This document shows positions 1 to 32,300 of a stretch of DNA of 64,000 nt, piece after piece. Numbering within the stretch: the stretch's first letter is position 1; every line of letters begins with the position of its first letter. The translations under genes and the position numbers were made by a program. The stretch comes from Glandiceps talaboti. Taxonomy: Eukaryota; Hemichordata; Enteropneusta; Spengelidae. The notes under the pieces are model-generated. The model did no database searches. It worked only from the letters and a program-made list of their open reading frames with translations, and was not told the origin of the DNA. The stretch is from NCBI RefSeq assembly GCF_964340395.1, contig NC_135551.1, positions 20,208,503-20,272,502 on the forward strand. The letters run 5' to 3'.

Positions 1-817
1 TGGTGACAGAAACACAAAATAAGTTTACCACAGAAACCAGTTAACCTCAGAAACAGAAAGTTGTATGGTTTGATTGAACTCTAATATTGCTATATTTTAT
101 CGTCTGCGTAGATAAAACTCTAAGATTGCTACATTTTATCGTCTGCGTAGATAAAACTCTAAATATTGCTATATTTTATCGTCTGCGTAGATAAAACTCT
201 AAATATTGCTATATTTTATCGTCTGCGTAGATAAAACTCTAAGATTGCTACATTTTATCGTCTGCGTAGATAAAACTCTAAATATTGCTATATTTTATCG
301 TCTGCGTAGATAAAACTCTAAGATTGCTACATTTTATCGTCTGCGTAGATAAAACTCTAAGATTGCTACATTTTATCGTATGGTTTGATAATTAACTTTA
401 ACATTCCTACATTTTCACCATTGCTACATTTTCTTTGTGTGACTTCTCTTAGCAGATCATCACAAAGTAATACGATATAGTGAACTCTTCTTATACTTAT
501 AGCTTCCGAGAGTTTTTTCTGAGTCATTGCCTTATTCCCACTTGAAGATGACTGTCACTCGACGGAATAATGGGAAGTGTCTTGTATGTTTATTACACTT
601 TTGATGGTAGATGAAATAATTGTACAGTTAGTTTTTTTGTTGTTGACTTATTGACTTTTTATTGTTCCATCGTTTGCACTCAAACCTTGATTGTTTGCGT
701 TCAAACCCCGGAACGAAAAAAAGCTCAATTTAAAAAACAAACAAACTCAAAGTCAATATCTTGACAATGACAAGAACAGGACCTTGAAATACATCTGTTC
801 TTTACAAAAGTACTTAC
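1..817. other. Intron sequence of the polycystin-like gene at the left edge
   Basis: This lies downstream of the last visible exon (minus strand). It holds the 39/40-bp tandem repeat annotated separately. I see no exon-like reading frame in the rest. Confidence 0.5.
74..379. repeat. 39/40-bp tandem repeat with a hairpin in every unit
   Basis: About 7.5 head-to-tail copies. Each contains TTTTATC-GTCTGCGTA-GATAAAA, a short stem-loop of 7-bp arms and a 9-nt loop, spaced by CTCTAAgATTGCTA-type linkers that alternate between two variants. Confidence 0.9.
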
Positions 818-18721
<17,904 letters not shown>

Positions 18722-19550
18722 AGTGATGATGCCGAGGTGTACGTACTATAGTACAACTGAAGGTATTCAGAGATCAGCTAAAACTCAACTAACACGTTCC
18801 GTCAGTCTCTCGAACATATATCCACTCGATCATTCAACTCATAACAAAAGATACACTTATGTTACCATGACAATCCGATTTTCAATATGTTTCGAGCTTG
18901 AACAATTGCTAGTTTCGAATGGGTCCAATCATAACATCAAAGCTTGTTGATTTACATATTGAAGTCATAATGTATCTAATTATTAAGATTATTAAGATTA
19001 ATATCTTGTAACAGTACAAACAAGTGTATTAATTTACTGAGCGCAGAATGTTATTTGAGGACAAGGACACCATGAAGCAAAGAAATTAAAAGTTGATGGA
19101 TTAATTTTCACTAAAGTTTGATAAGGGAATGTGGGGAAACTTTCACTCGGTGTTTCTAAATCTTAACAAACATATTTGCACACATTAAAAATACAAATAG
19201 ATCACTTTGGCTCCAGCTATTTCAAGATTGAAATGAGCACCTTTAATATTCATACATTAACTGAGATGAGTGTAATAATTCTAGTAAAACAAGTGGTCTC
19301 AGGGAGCCTTCAGAAATTACAGGGAGAATTGTTAGCGTGGGGTCACTTTTTACGTATCGGTTCTTGGGGAGGGTCATATTTTAGAAAACGGAATTAGGGA
19401 TTACGGTTTGTTTTGATTCTTATCTAACTTTGCATTTTTTGTGATTGTGGCATCCCACCACGTGCACTGTCACCAGTTTTACATCCAAATACTGCCACAT
19501 CCCACCATTGCCAGGTTCTACCGTAATACCAGAACATATCAGTCGAATCG

Positions 19551-19551
19551 C

Positions 19552-19628
<77 letters not shown>
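19551..19628. repeat. (TCTG)n microsatellite
   Basis: About 78 bp of pure TCTG. Confidence 0.96.
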
Positions 19629-19989
19629 CGTGTATATGTTTGTTACAAGATGCTATTCTCTGCGGCGAAAAGCAAATTTAAACACGATGAAAATTTAGCA
19701 CACACACATATATATATAATTGATAATTCGATAGTTACACTGTTTTAATAATTAATTGGTGAAGGGTGAATAATTGTCAATATATCAAAATTTTTGATGT
19801 TCGTAAAATATCAAATTTGGTATTTCATGAGAGTAGTTTCTGGAGTACAGGTAATTTGATGTGTGAGAATATGTGAAGTGGACCGAATCATCGTTACTCT
19901 ACTGATTGTCACAGCGTATTAATCTTGTAAATTGGCGTCTGCTTTTGTCTCCACCATGTTGTCTACATACGTTATGATTAATATTTAAT

Positions 19990-20362
19990 AAGGCCTATCA
20001 AAAATTGTTTCGCCCCAGTTACCCGATTCCAATTAGTTTCTCATTGCCAACCATAAACCCTTTTTTTATTGTATTCGAGAAAAAAAATAACAAAATCGCG
20101 AAACTTTGAATGGGGAAACTGACATCAATTTAAAAAGACAATATAAAACTGTTCTTCCAAACTGTAATGGCTGTACATCTGATGAGAAGAAACCAATAAC
20201 ACAGAGACCATATGAACAACAACGGGAAACATAACTACCTGAACTAGACACGCACATATGATATATTCATATAATATATATATAATATAATGAAAAATCG
20301 ACCTCCCCCACCTATTTTAAATTTGAGCTTAATCGGAACCACAATTTTTTTTGTTAGGCTTA
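19990..20362. mobile_element. MITE-like interspersed repeat, family A copy 2
   Basis: Same family as 1072-1452 and 53063-53446. It shares GGGGAAACTGACATCAATTT, CTGTAATGGCTGTACATCTG and the T-rich right end followed by GTTAGGC. Confidence 0.75.
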
Positions 20363-20527
20363 AAATATAAAGCGAAATTATGGCAGTTACAGAATCACCA
20401 TGCTAGCAATCAGGGTGAATTAACGTATGCCGAGGCAAGCCGCTGTTAATAAACTTTGATATTTAGAATGTTCAAGACAAATAAAAATATGTTTATACAG
20501 TGCATTTTTCTTGGTATGGAAATAATT

Positions 20528-20528
20528 T

Positions 20529-20607
<79 letters not shown>

Positions 20608-20842
20608 CCACCACCACCAACACCACCACCACAACCACCACCAGCACCGCCACCGCCACAACCACCACAACCACCACCAGCACCACCAGCACCACCATCA
20701 TCGTTGCACCACCACCACCACCACCACCACCACCACCACCACCACCACCACCACCACCACCGCCAGCATCCGCACCAACACCAGCACCACCAGCACTCCC
20801 ACCAGTACCACCATGCACCAGCACCGCCACCATCATCGCCGC
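20528..20842. repeat. (CAT)n-(CCA)n compound trinucleotide array
   Basis: About 75 bp of CAT then about 230 bp of CCA/CCG/CAG-variant triplets. Long open frames of His, Pro, Thr or Gly across it are repeat artefacts. Confidence 0.93.
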
Positions 20843-21660
20843 TGAAAATACAAACTTAAAACGTTCTCATGGAATTAACTAGATAGATAAATAAATTGAC
20901 CCCTTCAAATTAATAGCACCTGCTGTATGTATCAAACGAAAGGCTATTAATACACCAACAAGTTTATTCCAAATTTTGTTTCATAATTTCTTTTTTGAAT
21001 TTTGACAGCAACAAGAAATCATTGACTTATATTACAAAGTGACACCCATTCATTTGGTTGCTTGTTGTAAATAAATTTCGAATTGACAAAGCCAATGATT
21101 GTTCCATATTGAAGATTTACCACAGGTCGACATCCTGCACGCACTGTGAGTAACTGCTTCGGTGGAACACAAAGATCTGTGGCACGCTGTAGTAACATGA
21201 GTAATGACTGTAGAGGGCGCCCTGAGTGAGAACAACGCATTGTGTTCATGCAATGTTTTCAATTCGATCTCGTCACTGTGCTTCAATCGTCGAGGGGCAG
21301 GTCGAGGGGCACGAGTTTGTAAGCCCCGCCTACTTTACTACACATGACCGAAATGCGGTGAGATCAGAGGAACGTTACACATTCTCACAACCGATCTCCA
21401 CAAAGCGATGAGAAGAAAAGCTGAATGAACATGCATGGGTGAGCATGTAGAAGTCCAATTGACTAGCATATATATATAGCCAGCTAGCTGTCCGTGTGGT
21501 GTTTATCATCATTCGAGCCATCCAAATTAGGACCGAATTAGTGCGTGTTGGACAGAAAACGTTAAACAACAACACATCTGCCAAAGGGGATATGCACGGC
21601 AGTGTGACACGCAGCACAACTATCGTTGAAATTGCCAAGTTTTAATTGCTTGTTCCAGCC

Positions 21661-21742
21661 ATGGATTTATCTCAAGTATTCTTTTATGGTTTAATTGAAC
21701 TCGTGCTGGCTATTGTGCATGCGGCAGCCGCTGATTATTCTG
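21661..21742 (+). CDS. EVA1C: EVA1C-like exon 1: signal peptide
   Basis: The ATG at 21661 sits in a good Kozak context (CAGCCATGG). It encodes MDLSQVFFYGLIELVLAIVH, then AAAADYSG, a hydrophobic signal peptide with a likely cleavage after the Ala run. A canonical GTAAGT donor follows in phase 1. The reading frame stays open past the donor to about 22000, but that extension is not lectin-like and I regard it as intron. Confidence 0.75.
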
Positions 21743-24700
21743 GTAAGTGTGTCATTTTAATGAAACTTCAAAAATCTGGCAGCCGTCGTGCTAACTTTGT
21801 AAATATTGTTGTGAGAGAGATATTCGCTCAATGTGCTACGACATCGTTCACAGAGCGTACGTACGTGTACACAACACATTGCGCAATGCAATCAATGTGG
21901 TCACAATGTTTGAAAAGTGACCCACAATTAAACGAATGTTTTGCGGTTTTTGCGGTCTGTCCCATTGGTAGGCGATATACGTCGCTAAGGAGAGCGTGAC
22001 ACGAGTGCCTCCAAAGCGGGAGTTTAGATACTAGTATCAGATAAGTAACTGAAATGCCGTGTATGCTTCTTTCTTAATTTAAGATTAAACACGGCGATGC
22101 GTCCTCCTCGGAAGTAAGTCGTAACCTTTCCTTACCATATCGATCTTGTTGATTGTGATTTATTTGTTAAGGCGCGTGCCAATAATAGTTGCAACTTTTT
22201 ATAGTTTGGACACTGGGGTTACAAACTAGAGAGATCGTTTGGGGGGGGGGGGGGGAAATAAAAGAAAACCCAATTGTTTGCTTCATGTGCGGTGGTCACC
22301 TTTGAAGAGATTACTTTTAGTTTACAGCGAAGTGATCGTTTGTGTAAATGGTCGAAAGCCGCCCACAACTTTTTTTACAGGTCTTTGTACCAAGTTGCAA
22401 AGTGGAGGTGCGTTGTTTCACACCCATTCGCTAAAACTATCAAGTTTGCATACACATATGTACAACGATAGTTATCATAGATTTTTAACAAACTCAGAAT
22501 CTGACCGACCACAGAACCTGTTTTCTAGATATTTTCGTAAATTTGAAACGGTTACAGGCCACATGCTTTGTAAAAAAAAGTGTGTTTAATGTTTGTGTAA
22601 ATTGTTTAGTCGAAGGTCAACAAACTTGATTACAGGCCGAGAGAACAAACATTACGTGTTTGTATTCACGGAACTGTGCCGAAAGGAAGCAAGCGTTGAT
22701 TAGTATCCCCCAAAATTTCTGGCGGTAAAATTGTACAAAAGTTCTCTGTGTCTATACCTTTATATATGAGTGTATCCATCGCCCCGGGAAGCCACAATTC
22801 GCTATACGGAATTTGAATATATCATGTATGAGCATTCCGTGTGTGTGTGGGTATGTTTTAATTCAATTAGAAGCACCCTTAGGGTCGAGTGACACATGTT
22901 TTTTCCCAGGACATGCAGTACGGAGAGACTCGCGACAACGTGGCTTGATGTTGTAAACAGGACGGTCTTTTTGTTGTCGGGATGTGGGGTACGTTTCTCC
23001 GAAGAACGGACATTGCACGAAGCCTTTAAAACTATTAGAACTGTAAAATTGCATGCCGTCACTAAGGCTTGAAAACCATAGTGAAACCACTACCAATTAC
23101 CGATGACACACAAGTTTCAACACAATTAATGCACCAATACATATTTGGCGCTTTGTTACCATGGAAACACTAAGTCATCACTTCTTTGATGTACACATAC
23201 CTTTGATATATGCAGGCATCATGTGAATTTTCCCCTATTTCTCACCTTGCAAATGTGTTAACAGAAAATGATAAGAATCTTTGAAATTTTAGTCAGTGTT
23301 AGGTGATTGATTTTTGTAACAAATGCACAGAAAAGTGTAAACTAAACATGGTTAAAACAATAGATATGTTAATAAAAGAAGTCTGCAGGAACAAAAGAAG
23401 CATTGTTTAGGGTTGGCTATCACACATCATCTGCCCCAGAAACTGAATATTACTTTTCTTTGTTTAGAAAGTTCACCGAAATGAATGATTATTTTCCAGG
23501 CTTTTTAAAAAAAAAATCTAATGTATGTTAGTTTGATGTTTCCATGTATCCTGTTACATTTGGTTTGGGGTGTGTTGAGACATAGATTTTCTTGTACATG
23601 TGTTTGAGACCATGGTAGTATATGAGGAGGGACTTATACCCCCCCCCCCCCCCATGAGAAGACAAAGTATTTAGGTATGCATTCCGTCATAGACCCTCCA
23701 TATGCTCCACCAACATAGTGGAGGGTCTGTAATTCTTTCTGATCAGTTGTCAAAAATTTTGTTTCTTCCTCATTGTATCAATTCAATTAGTATGCAATCT
23801 GTCTTGATAAGTCTTTAGAACATGTAGAAGATAGTCACCTACTTGGCCTTATCTTAGTAATTATTTCTTAGCCAATGTACTCTTCACAGATAAAATTACA
23901 AATAATCTAAGATCTCTGGTTTCTGCACTGTGGTTGCAAAGTACTCAGACGCCAGCAATATGAACATTTTACTGGGATGTGACACTTTTAAAAGAACTAC
24001 ATATGAACTAAGAAATATATCCGATAAGTGTATAGAAGCACTTAATCACAGCTTAAGTTTAAAGTCTTGTAAAGTATTGTGTTTGGAGTCTGGCTTACAC
24101 TCCCTGACAGGTAGTTTGTGTGGTCTCACAGTGTTGATGGGGGCAATATGGCTGCTTCAAATCAACACTCGTCCACTTCTATCCACTTCATGGTGTAAGC
24201 TGCTCGAATTTCTAAATCAACTTATGATGACAGAGATATGGGGTCCAGTTACAGGAAACTGGTCAAGTAGGTGAAAAATGTTGATGTGGTTACTAGATAT
24301 AAAAATAAATATGAAAATTGGGCTTCTAAAACAACTTAATAGTTCATCTGTAAAGATCACTGTGAAACGTGCTGGATGGTGAGGTGTTAGAAATAGCGTT
24401 ATTAATTTGATAGCGTGGAGACGTGTTGAAATTTCTGCTACAAAGTTTCTGTATCAAAGTTTGTATTGTAAGTTGAAACTTACAGTCCAGTAGTCAAGAT
24501 ATAGGAACTATCATGTCTCCTGACATAAACTGCAAAAAAAGGAAAAGACTTCAGATTTTTTTTTCTGTTATTGAGTAAATTTGATCCTAGTCTTGTTCCA
24601 ATACGACTCGTTACGATTACTACCATCATTTCCACTCACGTATAGGGAAAGTCCTTATTCTAACACAGAAATCTGTGCTACCCCAGACTGCATGCTCATA

Positions 24701-27700
24701 TAAACATGATCACATTGTGTCCCCAGATAATTTTAGTTTCAGACTGGAGATGGAGTTTGGTTAATGAACATTTGTTTAAAGGAACTTATTAATTGCAACA
24801 GTCTGTCAATTTGTGATGGATTACTACTGACATGCCTCGTTTACCCTTGGGGAGGAGGGGGGGGGGTGTAGCACAGATTTCTGTGTTAGAATAACGACTT
24901 TCCCTATACATGAGTGGAGATGATGGTAGTAATTGTAACACATCGTATAGGAACTAGACTAATTTGATCCATTAGTGACTACAAATTACAAATTAACTTT
25001 AATATCAAATAACATAAACGGTAGGCCTTGATATTTTTCACAAAATTCTGCTATTTTAAATTTTTTTTTTTTTATTCAGCAAATGGTTTCTTGAAACTTA
25101 AGTTTGCACATAGTTGAGCCTGGTATTATTTACTTGTATACACAAACATGAAAGTTGTTCCAAGCATATTTTTGCTTTTCTGTGTTAAATATGCAAAAAA
25201 TTATAAGCTCAGAAACCTTTTAGGTGTATACTATAACAAAAATAGTGAAGGAAAGACTGATTGTAATACATTATTCATGTGAGGGGTCGAGGAGGGAGGG
25301 GGAGGGGCGGGGGTGGGGTGGTCGATGGGGGTGATTTGTTTAGTAAAATTAACACATATAGTACCGATATGGAGAAATATACAAAAATACCCCTCATAGT
25401 TGTATTCACCAAAGAGTCTGACAATGACATTATAGGGTATTTGCATATATTTTTAAAGGTGTACTGGCTGTAACTGCAGCAGTATTGTTTTATGATCAGA
25501 CAACCAACAATATTCGCAGAAAATTGTTAAAATAACAAAAATTAGATATTGTATGTATTCATTTTATCCATAAGTAGTTCATTAACATGGTCCCGTGGAG
25601 GGGGGGGGGGGCAGTGATTTTAGTGTATGGACTCAAAAAATCAATTTAATTGGATTTATTTTACTGTATTGTGTATGGCTACACAAATACATTTAAAATC
25701 AATTTAATTTAATTGGATTTATTGTACTGTACTGTATTATGTACGACTATATATTTGCAACAAGTTGGATTTGTGTCTTATTTATAAGCCCAAGGGGCTG
25801 GATGTGGCAAGTTGTAATAACAATTGTACCAGATCATTTATACAAATGTATACTTTAAGTCCACATAGGACACGTTAATAAATAAAATACAACAACAACA
25901 ACAACTATACAAGTACATTTACCCATACATATGATGCAATACTATTCAAGGTATACGATATTCCTTGAGTATAATTACTGTGTGGGTGGCTGTGGATGAA
26001 TTTTAAATTGCATCTCATGCATCGCACGACTTCTAGAGTAACGACTTTGACTATACCGTGATTGGAGGTGTAAATGGTAGCGATACCATACTACAAATAT
26101 ACATGTAGACTACCTTTGGTACTGCTATGCCAGACACAACTCATTTTCAACCTTTCCTCAAAAACAATACCAGAGTATCAACACATGCCAACTGCAATCC
26201 AAAGATATTTTAACTTGCATACTTTGATTATCAAGTTACATTTAATTATAGGAAAATTTTTTTGTATTAAATTCTGAGTATTTTAAGTATGTATATCAAA
26301 TAAAACCCATCACCGTGACATCCAGAATTAATAAGACCAACATAGTAATAATTTTAGTAATTTGGAAACATATTGAGTTTCAAATGTTTCATTTGGGAGA
26401 TCAGTCTTTGTGAAATTAATATTCTCTTGAAAAAATACAATGTAGTAGCTACTACTAGTACTAGTACTGAGGTTACAGCTAGTACAGCTTTTATATGGTA
26501 GTTTTATAATGTCATTAAATGTTTTAATATTGTGGGAAGGAGCTATACAAAATGTACACTGTCATAACCAGTGTTTTTGCTAAGGTGTGGAAAATGATCC
26601 TGGTAAAAGGAAGAGGTAAATCTGGTAAAAAATGACATGTGTCATGATATTGGTGAAGAACCTGGGTAAAAATGACAGGGGAACTCAGGTAGATTTTACC
26701 TACTTCCCACCCTTAACAAAAACACTGGTAAAATGACAGGGGAACTCAGGTAGATTTTACCTACTTACCACCCTTAACAAAAACACTGGTAAAAACTAAA
26801 ATGACAGGGGAACTCAGGTAGATTTTACTTACTTACCACCCTTAACAAAAACACTGGTGGGTAACAATAGTAAAATGACGGGAACTCAGGTAGATTTTAC
26901 TTACTTACCACCCTTAACAAAAACACTGGTGGGTAACACTGGTAAAATGACAGGGGAACTCAGGTAAATTTTAACTACTTATCACCCTTTATAACAAAAA
27001 ACATTGATAACAGCTGTTTGAACAATTTGATACAATTTGCGTTGAACAATATTACATACGACTTTAGGACTTGAGACTTCCATCAAAGTCAGGTGATAAA
27101 CAGAACATGATAAATTGTCAGGACTTCTTGTTTATCTTTGGACCCAGTTCCCACTCACCGCAATCAACAACTGTGAATAACATTGTTCCCCTTTTTTATG
27201 TTAAATTTGAAATATTTGAAAGATGTAGGTTTTACCTGTATAAAAAGTTATATGTAAACTAGACAGACTGACAGTATTTCAAGTTGGATGGTATTCCACT
27301 TTAAAGGCCCACGTTAGATTAGGTTGATAATTTGTCTGGTAAAGCTATAGAAAACATTGGTCCTGAATTATAGAATAGTCCTAGCTAAATTAGCTGGTAA
27401 TTATAATATTATGGGCTATATGAGAGCACCAATGGGAGATCATGGGATTGAAATTTATTTTTAAAAAAAACAACAGTTGATTGGCCGAGCTATCGAAAAA
27501 GTTTGTCCTGAGTAATAGAATGGTCTTTGCTATTTATGAGAGCACTAATGCGAGATCGTGGGATTGAAGTATGGGCCTTTAATTGCTCAGTTTGCATTAG
27601 GATTGAAATTTATTTCTGAAAAACAGTAGTGTGGCAGAGCCATAGAAAAAGTTAACCCAGGAAAAAAATAGTGACCTCGGTAAACCATTATCAGGCATCA

Positions 27701-29305
27701 CTGATAAAAGAACACTAAATGCAAGAACATGGGGTTGAATTATGTGCCTTTTAAGTTAACATCGAAAAGCCTACACAGCATTTTCAGTTGATAGAGCAAA
27801 ACATTCTTTGTATCAACAAAAATAAATAGATAAGTTCCTTGTAGATTTAAGAATGCTCAGTATATTTATTTTTTACTGTTTCTTGTAGTCTCTCCCCTGT
27901 TTTCTGTTTATTTTACCATTTAGATGTGTTTTGTGATACTGTATACAGAAATGATACAACCACTATAGACTGTCATACCAATCATTGCATGGATTCCAAA
28001 GGACACACGCAAAGTTAGCTAATTGAAGATAATATCCTGTATGAACTCCACTATCAACAAATGTGGAAGGTCTGCCATTCCTGCAGTTAAATGGTCCTTT
28101 CAGTTCATATCTTGACTGACAATTGGGGTATGACCTTTGACCTTTGCAGACACCATGTTGGGTATTCTCCATGGTAAAACTGATACTGTGTAGTATCACT
28201 CTCAGTTGATTTGATAATTCAGAGCAGATAGTCTGAAAAATGTTAGATCTTGGCTTTCTTTATTTTATACCTCTACACAAATTAAAAAGAAACAAAAAAG
28301 AAAAGAAAATTAGGGGAAATTGACTAATTATCACTTGCTAATATCAGTACATGTAAGTTTTTAATATTTTTTTTGTATCAAATTATCATCAATATTAACA
28401 ACTTAAAGGCCCAGTTTGGATAAGGTTAAAAATTAGGTGTACATGTAAAAGCAGGGAAACAGTTGTCTAACAAAAATTTTGGTTAAAACAGATGTCAAAA
28501 GTTAGTCCAGAATGAAAGAAAAATCTACTACGAGAGCCTGGGATTGAATCGCTGGCCTTTTACAAATTAAAAGTGAAATTATCAATTTGAAAATGGCCTT
28601 TAATTATTAAAATTAAGTAACTAAAATGATAATTAGTGAAAAGAAATCATTACCAAAATATTTAAGACACAAAAATAATTTTATTCAAATATTTGTTGAA
28701 AATCTTTATTCAGAAGATATTGTAAAAGAAGTCCAGGCTATTTTTGAAGGTATAGTTCCTACCATCAGTGTGCCCTCTAATGATAGCCAAATTTTGTTGC
28801 TGTGAGTCAAAATGAGAAAAACTGACATTTCTTGTGAGTCACCACATACATACAGTAGTAAGAGATAGGGGAAGACAAAATTTTGGTGCATCACTAGAAA
28901 ATATGTGCGTCAGTGGTGCGTCAAATTGGCTTAGAGGGCACACTGCCGACCATTTTGATTTCTCTCAGAATACATGTAGTAACGATAGTTTTGTCATGAC
29001 CCACTTCCTCTGAACTATATAAATAACAGGGTAGAAATTCTACCTTCAAGAATAATGAAATAGTCGTACTGTTTTCCTTCCCTGGAGCTGTTCTACTTGA
29101 GTACGAAAATGAGTTTAAATTGGCATAAAATTGAATTCTAACATCTTGTGGTTTTGGTGAATTTCCACAGGAAGCTGGTAGTAGCTGGAAGCTAATAGGA
29201 AGTGTGGGGGTTGAGTTGTAATGTTTGTGGCCATAGCCACTGTATGTATGCAGATCATAATAATAACTTTGTTACACAACTGCATCATCAGAGAATACAG
29301 TAAGG

Positions 29306-29350
<45 letters not shown>

Positions 29351-32300
29351 TTTAAAAAATATATATATATAAAATATATCTATATCTATAAGTTTATGCA
29401 GATAATGTGAAATACTTTAAAATTGCAATGTGAACACAGTAATTTGGGAAAGTTTGGTAATATTTACATGCATTTTGTGTGTGTTGGTGTGGGGAGGGCC
29501 CGGGATGCAAGTCAGGTACATTGTTGTTGGTTAGGGCAGTGCATGAGTGAGTATGTAATATCTATCTACCAGAGTTCCCAAGGTATTTTGTAGGGTTCCC
29601 CATCAAAATGATGTTACTAGGTATGAAAATCTCTGTAAGTTTGACAACCTCCCCCCGCCTCCCAATGTGACTGGATTCCTGAACTTTTGCAAAAATCACT
29701 AGGTTGCTATGATATAGCGAGTACCAAACTATATCCCAATTTTGAACTCTTTCAACCAATATCCACTTCATCATAATCACAGCAGAATAAATCCTACATG
29801 TACATGTACATCATGATGGACAATACATTAACTTTACTGTCAGTGACTGATAAATCAATTAATAACATATATAGACTCCTACATTACCAGTATTCAGGCT
29901 TTCAAATTTTTGGTTATTTTCAACCAGGGACTCATAATGTACACGATACTGTTATGTACATTCGACAATGCTGAAATTTCTGTGTTCCATCAATCATCCT
30001 TTGTCCATGTTTACTATTTACAAGTAACTAGGGAATCTAGTAAAATACTGACTAATATGGGAATAAAAAAGAAGGAGAAAGAATTCAAGGCTATAGTCGC
30101 CTATAGTTAAAAACCTTATGGGTATCATGTGTGTACAATTCAATGGTCTATCAATACCTCGCTTGGTTGGACAACTCATCGGATGCACAGAGTGTATGGC
30201 ATGATCTTAGGTCTATGGGGATTGTCTTTAGATTTTCTTCACAATGTTGACTGTGTTTAATTTGCTGCAGGGAATCTGTCTTATCTTGCAGATGGCAGTA
30301 TGTTTTTGTAAGGCCAGTGTGTAAAGCTATACCTGTGTGATGTTCCCCTAGCTGCTCACCAAGGTCAAATCTAACACTTTAATCAATATTATGGGATTGT
30401 TTGTGCTAAGGTGTTTGAACCCTAGTCTAGAGACTATAATATCCAGTGGGTCTGAATCTGAAGATCTTGTTCGAGATGATCGGATACCATCTTGGCATCC
30501 AGACTATCGTGGTAATAAAGAACACTTGTATAGATTTTTATACATAATTATAAATTTGGTGAGGTGCCCCAGTAAAATACTTAATTCGACAGCTGAGTAG
30601 ATTTTACCTTCTTTAAATTCTACAATAAACAAAATCACTCAAGAATAATGTAAAACCTACATTATTTTATGGGTGGTAGACTCTCTAGTGAAAGCAAAGA
30701 AACTTATGTAAATCTTGTGCATGTACTTCAAACCACACATCGGCTGTCACCTCTCCCCAAAACACGCACTCGGCCCTCCCCAAACCACACATCGGCCCTC
30801 ACCCCTCCCCAAAACTCGCACTCTGCCCTCACCTCTCCCCAAACCACACATCAGCCCTCCCCCTCCCCAAAACTCGCACTACAGTATCGTTGACATCGTG
30901 TAATGTATCATACATGTATGTTTTTTTTTTTACATTACTTTAGCTGAGTACTCACAAAAGTCCCCCCCCCCCCACACCAGAAATAAGTCCTGCTGACATA
31001 CTAAATACAAGTTGTCATATTTCTATCTTCTGCTGTTGTGCAAAGTAAATGGTAACAAGTGGTTCCACTGATTATGGCAAGTTTACAAGTAATGTTTGTT
31101 TACTTTCCTCTTACACTTCCCATCAAATTAAAGTACACAGCACATATCCTAAATTGCTATTCTGCCAAATTGTTCACGAACCAAAATAAATATGTTTACA
31201 ATATGTCATTCCCGGAACAATTCGTTCATCTTGTACACAGTCATTGAATGATGGTATTACCACTGATAACTAGCCTACCTGTAGTCTTGGGGACTAACGT
31301 TAAAAAAGTACTACTCTTCTTCAACTATCATAACTGCCATTTTGATTTTTTGAAATATTTGTTTGTCCCTGAGGATGAGCTAAGTGAGATGTACAAATGT
31401 AACTGGCTTGAGCTGGAAGTTGGATGAGGAGCTAAAATTCAAAAATTCGATATGGTAATTACATGTAGGAGAGCTGAAATAGTGTTGTCTTTCAAGACTA
31501 CAGGTAGGCTATGGGGACAACTAGGCATGATGATGTTAAAATGTACAATGGTTGCCTAGAATCCAGGGGATCTTTGTTCTCGTGATTTCCCTACCTGGAT
31601 TCGAGGCTAGTACCAAGGGGACAACGTGGTCAATTTTTTATCTCACAAAGGAAATTGTTTGGAAGAGACTTAGTTTTAATAGCTGCAGGGTATCCTTTTA
31701 CCTCACAGACTGCAGTGCAATGTTTTTGTTAGAGCAGTATTAAACCTTTGAAGTAGCTAACATCTACCTGTGTCCCTTGAGGCTGTTTACTGATGTCTTG
31801 TCAAGAATTTTGTAAATTGTGAACAACATGATAGATATTACCAGACCACCCTCCCTGGTGTAAGGGCGCTAGTATTCAAAAAACAAAAGTATGAATGAAT
31901 GTAAATAGGGAAATTGTAAATTTAGCCATATTTGTAAAATCGTTCACCTTGGTGGGCGACGTCTCATTATTGCTTAATAAATAGGAAACTGAATTTTCAA
32001 GCAAGAATATTTTTAAAAGAAACTTTTTTGGAATAAAAAAAAACTATAGCAAAAGTTGTGAAATGAAGACTGCATTTGATGGATGTATACAAGTTGACTA
32101 TGTCACCAGCAACACCATTGTAAGGGTATGTCTGCGTACAAGCGCACAGTACATGTGTACCATGTGGTGGTAACATATGAACACCATTGTAACACTGACC
32201 GTGTGTTATCAGCCATACCATTGTAGCAATATCACTTCTGCATGCATGCTTACCCTCACACTAGCAAGCCATTGTACCATGCTGTGACCCTTTCTTTATT

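Larger units (their letters stand above)
18722..21660. other. Spacer between two head-to-head genes
   Basis: About 2.9 kb between the start codons of the minus-strand polycystin-like gene and the plus-strand EVA1C-like gene. It must hold both promoters and 5' UTRs, but I find no convincing TATA or initiator element. It includes a TCTG microsatellite, a family A MITE and a CAT/CCA array. Confidence 0.55.

Noticed and set aside
20420-20859. Long His-, Pro-, Thr- or Gly-rich frames at the CAT/CCA array
   Set aside because: Trinucleotide repeat open in all frames; no flanking coding signal or splice pattern.
21743-21999. Extension of the signal-peptide frame past exon 1
   Set aside because: A canonical GTAAGT donor in phase 1 joins perfectly to the lectin exon, and the extension has no lectin features.
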